A DNA stretch of 64,000 nt. It comes from Paenibacillus tyrphae. GTDB taxonomy: Bacteria > Bacillota > Bacilli > Paenibacillales > NBRC-103111. The position numbers and the translations under genes are program-made. Numbering within the stretch: the first letter of the stretch is position 1; each line of letters starts with the position of its first letter. Under the pieces are notes generated by a model. The model searched no databases. It saw only the letters and a program-made list of their open reading frames with translations, and was not told where the DNA came from. Shown here in pieces: positions 33,176 to 41,666 of this stretch. The stretch spans positions 31,122 through 95,121 of the forward strand of contig NZ_JNVM01000028.1 of NCBI RefSeq assembly GCF_000722545.1, written 5' to 3'.

Positions 33176-34371
33176 GCAACTGTTCCAAGCCAGAGTTGAA
33201 AATCGAGAGCCGGCTCGCGCAGATCGGCTCCCAGGAGGAACCGGTGACGGGAGCGGTCAGCTTCCCGGTATACCAAGCGACGGCGTTCCGTCATCCGAAG
33301 CTCGGGCAGAGCACGGGATTCGATTACGCGCGCACGAAAAGCCCGACGCGCAAAATATTGGAGGATGCGATCGCCGAGCTGGAATCCGGGGACGCAGGCT
33401 TTGCCTGCAGCTCCGGCATGGCGGCGCTCCAGACGATTTTCGCGCTGTTCAGCCAAGGCGATCATTTGCTTGTCTCCCTCGATCTGTACGGCGGGACGTA
33501 CCGGATGCTTGAGCGCATCATGTCCCGCTTCGGCGTCACCGCAACGTATGTGGACACGAACGATCTCGATGCATTGGAAGCGAATCTGCAGCCGGGCACG
33601 AAAGCGGTTCTGATCGAAACACCGACCAATCCGCTCATGATGGTCACGGATTTGGCGCTGGTGTGCGGCTGGGCGAAGAAAAAAGGCCTTCTTTCCATCG
33701 TCGACAACACGCTGCTTACTCCGTTTTTCCAGCGTCCGATCGAGCTTGGAGCCGATATTGTGATCCACAGCGCGTCCAAGTACCTCGGCGGGCATAACGA
33801 CGTGCTTGCCGGGTTGATCGTGACGAAAGGCAAGGAGCTTTCCGAGGAAATGGCGTTTCTGCACAATTCGATCGGCGCGGTTTTAGGCCCGCAGGACAGT
33901 TGGCTGCTCATGCGCGGCATGAAAACATTGGCGATCCGCATGGAGCGCCATGAGTACAACGCCACCCGCATCGCGACGTTCCTGCAGTCCCATCCGCAGG
34001 TGGAAGCGGTCTATTATCCGGCGCTAGAAAGCCATCCGGGCCATGACATTCAGAAGAAGCAATCGTCCGGCAATACGGGGATTTTTTCCTTCAAACTGAA
34101 GGATGCGCGCTATATCGAACCGATCCTGCGTCACGTGAAACTGATTGCGTTCGCGGAAAGCTTGGGCGGCGTCGAGTCGCTGATGACGTACCCGGCGGTT
34201 CAGACCCATGCTGATATCCCGGAAGACATCCGGAGCAAGGTCGGCGTGGACGATAAACTGCTGCGCTATTCCGTCGGCATCGAGCATGCGGACGACCTGA
34301 TTGCGGATTTGGCCCGAGCCATCGATTTGGCACAGCAGGAGATTGAAGGAGGGGTACCGGCTCATGGCTGA
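33172..34371 (+). CDS. metI: Cystathionine gamma-synthase / O-acetylhomoserine thiolase (MetI type)
   Basis: This PLP enzyme of the Cys/Met metabolism family (399 residues) joins acylhomoserine with cysteine or sulfide. Family motifs are AVSFPVYQATAFRHPKLG, FACSSGMAALQTIFALF, YGGTYRML, the PLP-phosphate Tyr/Arg block FDYARTKSPTR, and the PLP Lys in IHSASKYLGGHNDV. Its ATG overlaps the metA stop by four bases, so translation is coupled. The B. subtilis metI-metC pair has the same order, which supports naming. Both genes answer to the SAM riboswitch. Confidence 0.9.
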   Translation: MSNCSKPELKIESRLAQIGSQEEPVTGAVSFPVYQATAFRHPKLGQSTGFDYARTKSPTRKILEDAIAELESGDAGFACSSGMAALQTIFALFSQGDHLLVSLDLYGGTYRMLERIMSRFGVTATYVDTNDLDALEANLQPGTKAVLIETPTNPLMMVTDLALVCGWAKKKGLLSIVDNTLLTPFFQRPIELGADIVIHSASKYLGGHNDVLAGLIVTKGKELSEEMAFLHNSIGAVLGPQDSWLLMRGMKTLAIRMERHEYNATRIATFLQSHPQVEAVYYPALESHPGHDIQKKQSSGNTGIFSFKLKDARYIEPILRHVKLIAFAESLGGVESLMTYPAVQTHADIPEDIRSKVGVDDKLLRYSVGIEHADDLIADLARAIDLAQQEIEGGVPAHG

Positions 34372-35560
34372 TAAGACGACGCAAGGGACTCATCCGAACG
34401 ATCATCATAAGGACCGTGCTTTCGCTACGAAGCTGATTCATTTCGGAGGCGAAATCGACCGGACGACCGGCGCGTCCAGCGTTCCGATCTTCCAGGCCTC
34501 AACGTTCCATCAATTTTCGCTCGACGAGCCGCAGGAGTACGATTACTCCCGTTCCGGCAACCCGACCCGGCAGGCGCTTGAGGATTACATCGCGCTGCTC
34601 GAGGGGGGCAAGCGGGGTTTCGCATTCGCTTCGGGAATGGCGGCAATCTCCGGCGCGTTCATGCTGCTGTCGGCAGGGGATCATGTGATCTGCACGGAGG
34701 ATGTGTACGGAGGTACATACCGGCTGCTGACATCCATCCTGACCCGGATGAACATCGAGACGACGTTCGTCGACATGACGGATCTGGACCGGGTGAAAGC
34801 GGCGCTTAAGCCGAACACGAAAGCAGTGTTTCTTGAAACGCCGTCGAACCCGACGCTCAAAATTACCGATATTGCCGAAATCGCAAGCTGGGCGAAAGAG
34901 CATGGCCTGCTGACCATGCTGGACAATACGTTCATGACGCCTTACCATCAGCGACCGATCGAATACGGTATCGATATCGTGCTGCACAGCGCTACGAAGT
35001 TCCTTGGCGGCCACAGCGATGTAACCGCAGGGCTGGCCGTTGCCGCGAACGAAAGTCTGGGCCGCCGGCTGAAGCAGATTCAAAACGGGCTCGGCACCAT
35101 TCTCGGCGTGCAGGACTCGTGGCTCCTCATGCGGGGGATGAAGACCTTGAAGGCCCGGATGGAAGCGCACGAGCAGAGCGCTCGGCAGCTGGCGGCCTGG
35201 CTGGCGGCTCATCCGTCGATCGAAGCCGTCTATTATCCGGGGCTGCCGAATCACCCTCGGCGAGATATCCACGAGAAGCAGTCGCTCGGCTATGGCGCCG
35301 TCGTCTCGTTCGACACAGGCTCCGGGGAGCGGACCAAGCGTCTGCTGTCCAAGGTGCGCATCCCGCTCGTCGCTGTTAGCCTGGGGGCGGTCGAGAGCAT
35401 TCTGTCCTACCCGGCGATGATGTCGCATGCGGCGATGCCGCGCGAGGTCCGGCTGGAGCGCGGAATTACCGACGGACTCGTCCGGTATTCCGTCGGTCTG
35501 GAGGATATCGCCGATATCATCGACGACCTGGAGCAAGCGTTAGCGGATTCGGACCGATAA
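34364..35560 (+). CDS. metC: Cystathionine beta-lyase (MetC type)
   Basis: This second PLP enzyme (398 residues) should split cystathionine to homocysteine, pyruvate and ammonia. It is clearly paralogous to the upstream enzyme: PIFQASTFHQFS, YDYSRSGNPTRQALE, FAFASGMAAISGAFMLL and the PLP Lys in LHSATKFLGGHSDVTAG. ATG at 34364 has GAAGGAGGGG upstream and overlaps the end of metI by eight bases. It is the last gene of the SAM-riboswitch operon. Beta-lyase versus gamma-lyase or synthase activity is assigned by operon position, as the family is hard to split by sequence alone. Confidence 0.9.
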   Translation: MADKTTQGTHPNDHHKDRAFATKLIHFGGEIDRTTGASSVPIFQASTFHQFSLDEPQEYDYSRSGNPTRQALEDYIALLEGGKRGFAFASGMAAISGAFMLLSAGDHVICTEDVYGGTYRLLTSILTRMNIETTFVDMTDLDRVKAALKPNTKAVFLETPSNPTLKITDIAEIASWAKEHGLLTMLDNTFMTPYHQRPIEYGIDIVLHSATKFLGGHSDVTAGLAVAANESLGRRLKQIQNGLGTILGVQDSWLLMRGMKTLKARMEAHEQSARQLAAWLAAHPSIEAVYYPGLPNHPRRDIHEKQSLGYGAVVSFDTGSGERTKRLLSKVRIPLVAVSLGAVESILSYPAMMSHAAMPREVRLERGITDGLVRYSVGLEDIADIIDDLEQALADSDR

Positions 35561-35574
35561 ATAAAGGAAGAAAA

Positions 35575-35594
35575 GCCGATGATTCAAGGGATCA
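35575..35594 (+). repeat. Left copy of a 20-bp direct repeat flanking a palindromic element
   Basis: GCCGATGATTCAAGGGATCA here recurs at 35815-35834 with one mismatch. The right copy is the 5' part of a terminator hairpin; the left copy lacks the matching 3' arm. It looks like a target duplication or leftover half of the metC terminator. Confidence 0.7.
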
Positions 35595-35602
35595 GTCCAG
35601 AG

Positions 35603-35808
35603 TGTTGAGAAAGTGGTGTTTGACTGAAATAGAGAAACATACGGAGGTGGGGTGTCTACTGGAGGAGCGATAGCGTTCGCCTTTGTCCGCAGGAAATATC
35701 CGCTGCAAAGCGGCTTCAAATCAAAATTTCCTGCGGACAAGAGCGACCGGAAGTAGATACCCCGCCCCCTCGTACACCTCTATTACTCAATTCACCAATT
35801 TCTCAACA
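35603..35808. repeat. Palindromic (MITE-like) element between metC and the EAL gene
   Basis: The two halves are imperfect reverse complements. Ends are TGTTGAGAAA and TTTCTCAACA; inner matching blocks include TTGTCCGCAGGAAAT with ATTTCCTGCGGACAA around a short centre (AAGCGG near 35710). No transposase is encoded; short frames on both strands begin with the same MSAGN, as expected for a palindrome. It is flanked by a 20-bp near-perfect direct repeat. Confidence 0.75.
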
Positions 35809-35814
35809 AGCTCA

Positions 35815-35843
35815 GCCGATGATTCAGGGGATCATCGGCTTTT
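35815..35843 (+). terminator. Terminator, probably the original metC terminator
   Basis: GCCGATGAT and ATCATCGGC form a perfect 9-bp stem around TCAGGGG, followed by TTTT. It is now separated from metC by the palindromic element. Confidence 0.75.
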
Positions 35844-35935
35844 CTGTGAAAAAAAGGAACATCTCCCTATTCACTATAACGAACTCGTGATATGATAGTA
35901 AGGACAAGCTGTAGCTGCCGGTGAGGGGGAAATTT

Positions 35936-37309
35936 ATGACATTTTCATTTGCTTCAGGTGAGTGGAAAGAACGAATCCGGATGCTACTCCGGCTGCCTTA
36001 TCCGAGCAGGGCGCTCCGCTTTTTTCCCCCGGAGTTTACGTTTCGCAATCCAGTGCTCTCACTGGTCAAACGGTACCGGAGCCAAGGAAAATCGTGCGGG
36101 CTTATTTTGCTGTACTTGGAAGATTTTCATCATATGTTTTCCACTTATTCCGAATCGAGGCTTTGCGCCCTGCAGGGGCGTATCCGGCAGACGATCCTAG
36201 AGCTGCTGCCTTCCTGCTTCCGGGACAAAGACGTGATCGGAGTCCGGCAGTTTGCGCTCGACGATTACGGTATTTTCGTAAAAGAACAAGCCGCCTGCGG
36301 GTTCGACGAACTGCAGCGCAAGGCGCAGGAGCTGCAAAAAGAAGTTTCGCGCAGGCTGCGTTCGCAGGCGGACGCTGACGCTAAAGCTCCCGTATCCCTG
36401 CAAAGCGGCTGCTATATCATCGGTCAGGACCTCGAGAACACGTCCGCCGGCATACAAGCGGCCTATCATTATGCCCGCTGCATCGCGACGCGAAAGCTGC
36501 CGCCGCATTTTTGCCCGACCCGGGAGCATCTGCTGGACATTTTGAAGCAGGAAAACATTTTCGTTCTCGCCCAACCGATTCTCAATTTGGCCAGCGGCGA
36601 ATTGTACGGCTGGGAAATTTTGACCCGCGGTCCGCAAAACTCGCCGTTCCACACGCCTGCCGAGCTGTTCGATATGGCTTACCAAGCCGATCTTTTATCG
36701 AGATTCGAATTTCTGGTCATCAAGAAGGCGTTCATGGAAATATCGTCACGGGCGATTCAAGAGCAGGTGTTTATTAACGTGACGCCCGTTTCGCTCGGAC
36801 ATCCGCTGTTTCTGCATCATTTGCTGGAAACGTTGAAGCAATTTCCAGCCATTTCGGCCTCGCAGGTCGTTCTGGAAATTACGGAACGCCACGCGATTCG
36901 GGATTTTCAATACATAGGGGCTGTCATAAACGCTTGCCGCGCGCATGGGTTCCGTTTTGCCGTGGACGATGCAGGGGCCGGCTATTCAAGCCTGCAATCG
37001 ATCTCCGAGCTGGTACCCGACATCATCAAAATCGACAGATCAGTCATCGCCGAGATCGACCGGATGTCCGTCAAGCAATCGCTGCTGAAGGCGCTGCTTC
37101 ACTTCGCCGACAACATGAACTGCCAAGTGATCGCCGAAGGCGTCGAGCGGCCGGAAGAGCTCAGCATGCTTTACGAGATGCAGGTGCATATGGTGCAAGG
37201 CTTTTATTTTGCCCGTCCGCAGCCGCTGGTGACCGACCAGGAACGGGTACGGCAGCTCCAATTGGTCAAAGAAAAAATCGTAGGGCACCGGCATATGCAT
37301 CCCGCTTAA
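35936..37309 (+). CDS. EAL-domain cyclic-di-GMP phosphodiesterase with degenerate GGDEF-like N terminus
   Basis: This 457-residue protein has an N-terminal domain (residues about 40-190) resembling a GGDEF fold without the GGDEF motif. An EAL domain follows (about 200-445). Catalytic EAL residues are all visible: QPILNL, the EAL position as EILTRG, NVTP, EITERHA, DDAGAGYSS, IKIDRS, EGVERPEE and QGFYFARP. It should hydrolyse c-di-GMP in the cytosol; no membrane segment is present. ATG at 35936 has GAGGGGGA just upstream, better than the GTG five codons earlier. It is a single gene after the palindromic element. Confidence 0.88.
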   Translation: MTFSFASGEWKERIRMLLRLPYPSRALRFFPPEFTFRNPVLSLVKRYRSQGKSCGLILLYLEDFHHMFSTYSESRLCALQGRIRQTILELLPSCFRDKDVIGVRQFALDDYGIFVKEQAACGFDELQRKAQELQKEVSRRLRSQADADAKAPVSLQSGCYIIGQDLENTSAGIQAAYHYARCIATRKLPPHFCPTREHLLDILKQENIFVLAQPILNLASGELYGWEILTRGPQNSPFHTPAELFDMAYQADLLSRFEFLVIKKAFMEISSRAIQEQVFINVTPVSLGHPLFLHHLLETLKQFPAISASQVVLEITERHAIRDFQYIGAVINACRAHGFRFAVDDAGAGYSSLQSISELVPDIIKIDRSVIAEIDRMSVKQSLLKALLHFADNMNCQVIAEGVERPEELSMLYEMQVHMVQGFYFARPQPLVTDQERVRQLQLVKEKIVGHRHMHPA

Positions 37310-37444
37310 AGGCTTTGTGCCGATGATCACAAATTGGTCACAAAAACGGCCGCCGCTTTCCACTCCACGGAAAATGGCGGTCTTTTAGTATGGCAGGAGC
37401 GGAGTATTTTATGGTAGGATGAAAGCATAAAGGAGATGAAAGCG

Positions 37445-38584
37445 ATGAGTTCCATCGACCGGATATTGGATAGCGCGCTGGCCGGCAACCGGATCAGTCT
37501 GGAAGACTGTATGGCGCTCTACGAATCGGACGAAATCGAAAAAATGGGCCATGTGGCCAACCAAATTATGCTGCGGCATCATCCGGAGCCGGTTACGACT
37601 TTCGTGATCGGCCGGAATGTCAATTATACGAATATTTGCGATGTGTACTGCCGTTTTTGCGCCTTCTACCGCGCACCGGGCTCGGCAGAAGGCTATGTGC
37701 TGCCGAACGAGGTTGTTTTTCAAAAGATCCAGGAAACGATCGACGTGGAAGGAACCGAAATTTTGATGCAGGGGGGCACGAACCCGAACCTGCCTTTCAG
37801 CTATTACACCGATCTGCTGAAGGAAATCAAGAAGCGGTTCCCGAACATTACGATGCACTCGTTCTCCCCGGCCGAGATTATGAAAATGAAAGAAGTATCG
37901 AACGGCCTTTCTCTGGAGGAAGTGATCCGGGCCATTCACGAAGCCGGACTGGATTCGCTGCCTGGAGGCGGCGCAGAAATTCTCGACGACCGCACCCGCC
38001 GCAAAATCAGCCGTCTGAAAGGCTCGTGGCGCGAATGGATGGATGTCATGCAAACGGCCCACAAAGTCGGTATGCACACGACCGGGACGATGGTGATCGG
38101 CTTCGGCGAAACGATGGAGGAACGCGCGCTGCATCTTCTTCGCATCCGTGACGCGCAGGACGAATGCATCGCGAACGGCTACAATACGCCGGGCTTCCTG
38201 GCCTTCATCTCTTGGACGTTCCAACCGGACAACACGAATCTGAAGGCGGAGAAGCTGGGGCCGCAAGATTATCTTAAAAACGTCGCGATCAGCCGCATCA
38301 TGCTCGACAACATCAAGAACTTCCAGTCGTCCTGGGTGACGATGGGACCGGAAGTCGGCAAGCTGTCGCTGCACTACGGCTGCAACGATTTCGGCTCGAC
38401 GATGATCGAAGAAAACGTCGTATCCGCGGCAGGGACGACGCACAAGGTGAACATCGGATCGACGCTGCAGCTCATTCGGGAAGCGGGCAAAATTCCCGCG
38501 CAGCGCAATACGCGCTATGAGATTTTACGCCGTTTTGACGATGAGACGGTTCAGGTGCATAAAGACTTCATTATGCAAAATTAG
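37445..38584 (+). CDS. mqnC: Cyclic dehypoxanthinyl futalosine synthase (radical SAM)
   Basis: MqnC cyclises dehypoxanthine futalosine in the futalosine route to menaquinone. The 379-residue protein has the radical-SAM cluster motif CDVYCRFCAFYR near residue 65, GTEILMQGGTNPNLPF, GLDSLPGGGAEILDD and TMVIGFGETMEER. ATG at 37445 has AAAGGAG nine bases upstream; an ATG three codons earlier touches the ribosome site. It is a single-gene unit ending in a strong terminator. Other mqn genes are not in the window. The related MqnE has a different substrate; the spacing and GGGAEI block favour MqnC. Confidence 0.93.
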   Translation: MSSIDRILDSALAGNRISLEDCMALYESDEIEKMGHVANQIMLRHHPEPVTTFVIGRNVNYTNICDVYCRFCAFYRAPGSAEGYVLPNEVVFQKIQETIDVEGTEILMQGGTNPNLPFSYYTDLLKEIKKRFPNITMHSFSPAEIMKMKEVSNGLSLEEVIRAIHEAGLDSLPGGGAEILDDRTRRKISRLKGSWREWMDVMQTAHKVGMHTTGTMVIGFGETMEERALHLLRIRDAQDECIANGYNTPGFLAFISWTFQPDNTNLKAEKLGPQDYLKNVAISRIMLDNIKNFQSSWVTMGPEVGKLSLHYGCNDFGSTMIEENVVSAAGTTHKVNIGSTLQLIREAGKIPAQRNTRYEILRRFDDETVQVHKDFIMQN

Positions 38585-38594
38585 CATAAAACAA

Positions 38595-38641
38595 AAGACG
38601 CTTGTCTTCGGCCATAGGGTTCGAGGACAAGCGTCTTTTTT
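38595..38641. terminator. Bidirectional terminator, mqnC / L,D-transpeptidase
   Basis: AAGACGCTTGTC and GACAAGCGTCTT form a perfect 12-bp stem around a 19-base loop, with T-tracts on both sides (TTTTTT on plus; TTTGTTTT on minus). It separates two convergent genes. Confidence 0.9.
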
Positions 38642-38671
38642 GCGCAAACAATATACGGCCCGCTCCGATGC

Positions 38672-40192
38672 TTAGCCTAACCACTGAAAGACACGGTGCT
38701 TGGCCGTTTCCTCAGCCTCCCGGCCCAGTCCGCCCTTGCCCGGAAGCAGCAGCTCTGGCTGGACTAGAACCGGGGCGCTTTCGCCCGTTCCGCCGCTGCC
38801 GATAACGACGCGCGCGCCCCGCGGTACAAGCGGGTACAGTGCGGACATCGCCTCGTTGGCCAGGCGGATGCAGCCAAGCGACCGGTTCGCGCCGATCGAT
38901 GCTGCGTCGGCCGTGCCGTGGATGGCGATCTCGCCCATCCCCAAGGCAGCGGTGCCGTATGCCCCCGGGCGGCTCCCTTGCGGCTCACGCACCCGCTCCA
39001 GGACGGTCAAGGCCCCTTCGGGAGTTCGGCCGTCCGCGCCCAGTCCGACCGGCAGCTCCGCGAACACCACCGGGCCGGCGTTCAGTCGGAGCAAGTGAGC
39101 GCTTTTGTCGATTGTGACCGTCACCGGTTCGAAAGGAAGGTTTGCGGAGGCGGTTGCCGCTCCGGATGTACCCTCCCACGCAACATTCGGATAAAACTTA
39201 CGCGCAGGGTCTTGGGCACGGGCGTCGTAAACCCATCCGCCGCTCCCATCAAAAACGGTTCGGACATGAGCCGAACCGGTAATCGTTTCTATAGGCATAT
39301 AGCTGGCATAGTTATTGGGATAGGGCTGAAACAGCTGCTCGATGGGGGAGGGGGCCGATCCGTGATCCGCAGCGTAAGCTTCAAGCGCCGTCCGGATCAA
39401 TTGGGCTCCGGCCGTCGTCCGGAGCTTTTGAAATTCCGAATGAAGGAACCGGATTTTGACCGAAGTATCGACGGCCGGGTTGTATTCCGCCACGACAAAC
39501 GCCTTGGTCTTAAGCTGCTCGTCGCTCAGCGGCACCGCTTGGTTATCTGCGTTTCGAACGCCGGACGCGATGCCGTACAGGACGATCGCTTGCTTCGGAT
39601 GATCGTTTGCAAGCTGCAGCGCTTTTTTATGAAGCGCCTCCTCTACCGCTTTTTGCGGCTCTCCATAAGGAAAATGCAGGACGTAAGCGGTTTCGACGCT
39701 TTCATACGTGACTTCTTTCCCGACGCTCCAAGGCATAAACGCCGACACGACCTTCGAAACGGCGGTCGGTCCGTACAGCAGGGCCAGCAGCAGCACGTTG
39801 ATGAACAGAAGCACCAACAGCAGCATTTTTAAGCCGTAGGCAGCGCTTTTTCTTTTCGTGCGTGGTGCAACTGTGCCTGAAGCGGCTTGAGGTCCGGGGA
39901 TGGCCGGTGCTTTCTCCTTCGTCAGCCGCCGGATCGAGCCGGAAGCGGGAAAATAATACGGCGAAGGATACGTATTCATCGCCTCTTTATAATGCTTCAG
40001 CGCTTTGCCGATATTGCCATTATTCTCGAAATATTGTCCCAGCTTGTAATGCGCCTCGGGAGAGTGCGGGTCGAGATACGTGATCACCTTTTCGTGATAC
40101 TTGGGGTCGTTGCGGTTAAGGTAAATATTTTTGTGCAGACGAACGAGCTTGTCCGCAGCCGGCGATTTGAACCTTTGGCGAAGATGCTGCAT
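38672..40192 (-). CDS. L,D-transpeptidase (YkuD) with cytoplasmic TPR-like part and one membrane helix
   Basis: This 506-residue protein likely crosslinks peptidoglycan stem peptides. Residues 1-85 hold a TPR-like stretch (SPEAHYKLGQYFENNGNIGKALKH). One membrane helix follows near 125-145 (MLLLVLLFINVLLLALLYG), then an extracellular middle region and a C-terminal YkuD domain. The catalytic His is in IHGTAD and the Cys in SLGCIRLAN. GGGAGG lies six bases before ATG 40192 on the minus strand. It is divergent from ytxC. The TPR-TM-YkuD layout suggests a wall enzyme coupled to a cytoplasmic partner, which is inference. Confidence 0.88.
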   Translation of the reverse strand: MQHLRQRFKSPAADKLVRLHKNIYLNRNDPKYHEKVITYLDPHSPEAHYKLGQYFENNGNIGKALKHYKEAMNTYPSPYYFPASGSIRRLTKEKAPAIPGPQAASGTVAPRTKRKSAAYGLKMLLLVLLFINVLLLALLYGPTAVSKVVSAFMPWSVGKEVTYESVETAYVLHFPYGEPQKAVEEALHKKALQLANDHPKQAIVLYGIASGVRNADNQAVPLSDEQLKTKAFVVAEYNPAVDTSVKIRFLHSEFQKLRTTAGAQLIRTALEAYAADHGSAPSPIEQLFQPYPNNYASYMPIETITGSAHVRTVFDGSGGWVYDARAQDPARKFYPNVAWEGTSGAATASANLPFEPVTVTIDKSAHLLRLNAGPVVFAELPVGLGADGRTPEGALTVLERVREPQGSRPGAYGTAALGMGEIAIHGTADAASIGANRSLGCIRLANEAMSALYPLVPRGARVVIGSGGTGESAPVLVQPELLLPGKGGLGREAEETAKHRVFQWLG

Positions 40193-40402
40193 AGCAAACC
40201 TCCCAGGATCGTATTTTGTTATTGATACATATTGTATCATGAATGTGTCAGAAAATACAATTGGTATCATTCAGAAGTGACTCCTGATGATTCTCCTCAC
40301 AGTTATTGCTACGTCCCGGGTGTCTGTACTTTGTATATCTGCGAAGGTCCAGCCATATACTTTAAAGGAATCGTAAGGCCCGAAAGGAGAGTGTGACCCC
40401 GG

Positions 40403-41335
40403 ATGAAGCTGTTGACGATCGTAATGGTGAAACGCTCCGAAGCTCAAGCTGACCGGCTATTGCGTCTTGTCGAGCTTTTCGGCGAACGGCTACATAATGA
40501 GAATAAAATCCGGATCGTTCTGGACCGGCGGAACGGTCTGCAGCGAATCGAAGTGAGCGCGGTTATGCCGGCTTTTCAACTGCAGGCTGACGGGCACGCG
40601 TTATATGAAGCAGCAGCCGGCGCCGTGGCGGACTATTTATTGACGGAAGAAGAGCAGCGTCTGCTGCGTCATATGATCCGTCATGAGTTTCATTACAAGC
40701 AGGACGAAGAGACGGACAGCATCCTGGGCTATTGCAGCCAAATGTTGGGAGAGCAGGGAGATTCGGCGGCGGTCAAATCGGACAAGAATGAAGCGTACCT
40801 GCGGCGGAAAAACAAGCTGACCGTCCTGCTTACCGAATACATCGAAGAGCATACGGAGCTGAATTTGGACGGCTTTCTGCGCTTCCGGGCGCCGGATTAC
40901 TTGAACGAGCTCCGCGAAGTGGTCGAATATGCCGTTGACGAATTCGTGATGGACCGGCAGTATCGCGAATTCATTTCCCTACTGCAATATTTCGTCTATA
41001 TTCAGGAAGCGAAAATTCCGTTCGTTCATCTTATTCATAAAGGCGGCAATGAGTTTATGCTGCTTGGCGAGCATCTGGAGAAGATCGAAACGAACGATGC
41101 GGATGCCGTCGTGACGGTAGAAACGCTCGAGAAGGATATGAATTTCGAGGATATGATTGTCAGTACGCTGATTTCGGTATCTCCGCAGCAAATTTATATT
41201 CACACCCGCGAGCCGGATTTGCAGGTGATCAAGACGATCCGGCAAATTTTCGAAAATCGCGTGGAACTGTGCGGCTACTGCCGGCTGTGCCAAAACCTTG
41301 ACCGCTCGACGGCGGCTGAATATAATAAGGGATAA
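40403..41335 (+). CDS. ytxC: Putative sporulation protein YtxC
   Basis: This 310-residue protein matches the YtxC family of spore formers, which in B. subtilis also lies directly upstream of thrS. No catalytic motif is visible. It has a helical middle (LTVLLTEYIEEHTELNLDGF, LREVVEYAVDEFVMDRQY), a C-terminal part EPDLQVIKTIRQIFENRVEL and a CGYCRLC end with three Cys. GAAAGGAG precedes the ATG. The sigma-A-like promoter of thrS lies within its last codons. Function in sporulation is by family annotation only. Confidence 0.88.
   Translation: MKLLTIVMVKRSEAQADRLLRLVELFGERLHNENKIRIVLDRRNGLQRIEVSAVMPAFQLQADGHALYEAAAGAVADYLLTEEEQRLLRHMIRHEFHYKQDEETDSILGYCSQMLGEQGDSAAVKSDKNEAYLRRKNKLTVLLTEYIEEHTELNLDGFLRFRAPDYLNELREVVEYAVDEFVMDRQYREFISLLQYFVYIQEAKIPFVHLIHKGGNEFMLLGEHLEKIETNDADAVVTVETLEKDMNFEDMIVSTLISVSPQQIYIHTREPDLQVIKTIRQIFENRVELCGYCRLCQNLDRSTAAEYNKG
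41298..41326 (+). promoter_or_regulatory. thrS promoter inside the 3' end of ytxC
   Basis: TTGACC (41298-41303) and a perfect TATAAT (41321-41326) are spaced 17 bp, overlapping the last codons of ytxC. Transcription would start near 41333, at the beginning of the T-box leader. Confidence 0.75.
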
Positions 41336-41637
41336 GGCAAAGATCGAAGACACAATCGGTTGAAGTGCTGTCCAGAGAGAGGGGACATCCGGCTGCAATC
41401 CCCTTCAGCGAACGTCAATCGGTTACCCCTTTGTAGCCGTGATTTGGAAAATGTCGTCCTCAACCGATTAGATCGGTGACTGGAGACGCGCAGTATAAAT
41501 CGCCGGATCATTCCCGTTACCGAATGAGTTGAGGATTCGCAGACTTGCCTTTTTGTTGGAATGGAAGTTGCGGATTGAATTAGGGTGGAACCACGAGCTA
41601 AGCGCACTCGTCCCTTTCGGGATGATGCGCTTTTTGT
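41336..41637 (+). promoter_or_regulatory. T-box leader of thrS
   Basis: The T-box sequence AGGGTGGAACCACGAG (41582-41597) is canonical and would pair with the acceptor end of uncharged tRNA. A terminator follows at 41601-41635: AGCGCA plus CGTCCC pair with GGGATG plus TGCGCT, then TTTTTG. The preceding 240 bases should contain stem I and the specifier loop; threonine specificity is inferred from the downstream gene, as I could not place the specifier codon with certainty. Confidence 0.93.
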
Positions 41638-41666
41638 ATTTCCTACAATTATTGGAGGTAGTGGAC

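Noticed and set aside
35540..35895. Two short frames on opposite strands both beginning MSAGN
   Set aside because: They are mirror translations of the palindromic element's two arms, not genes.
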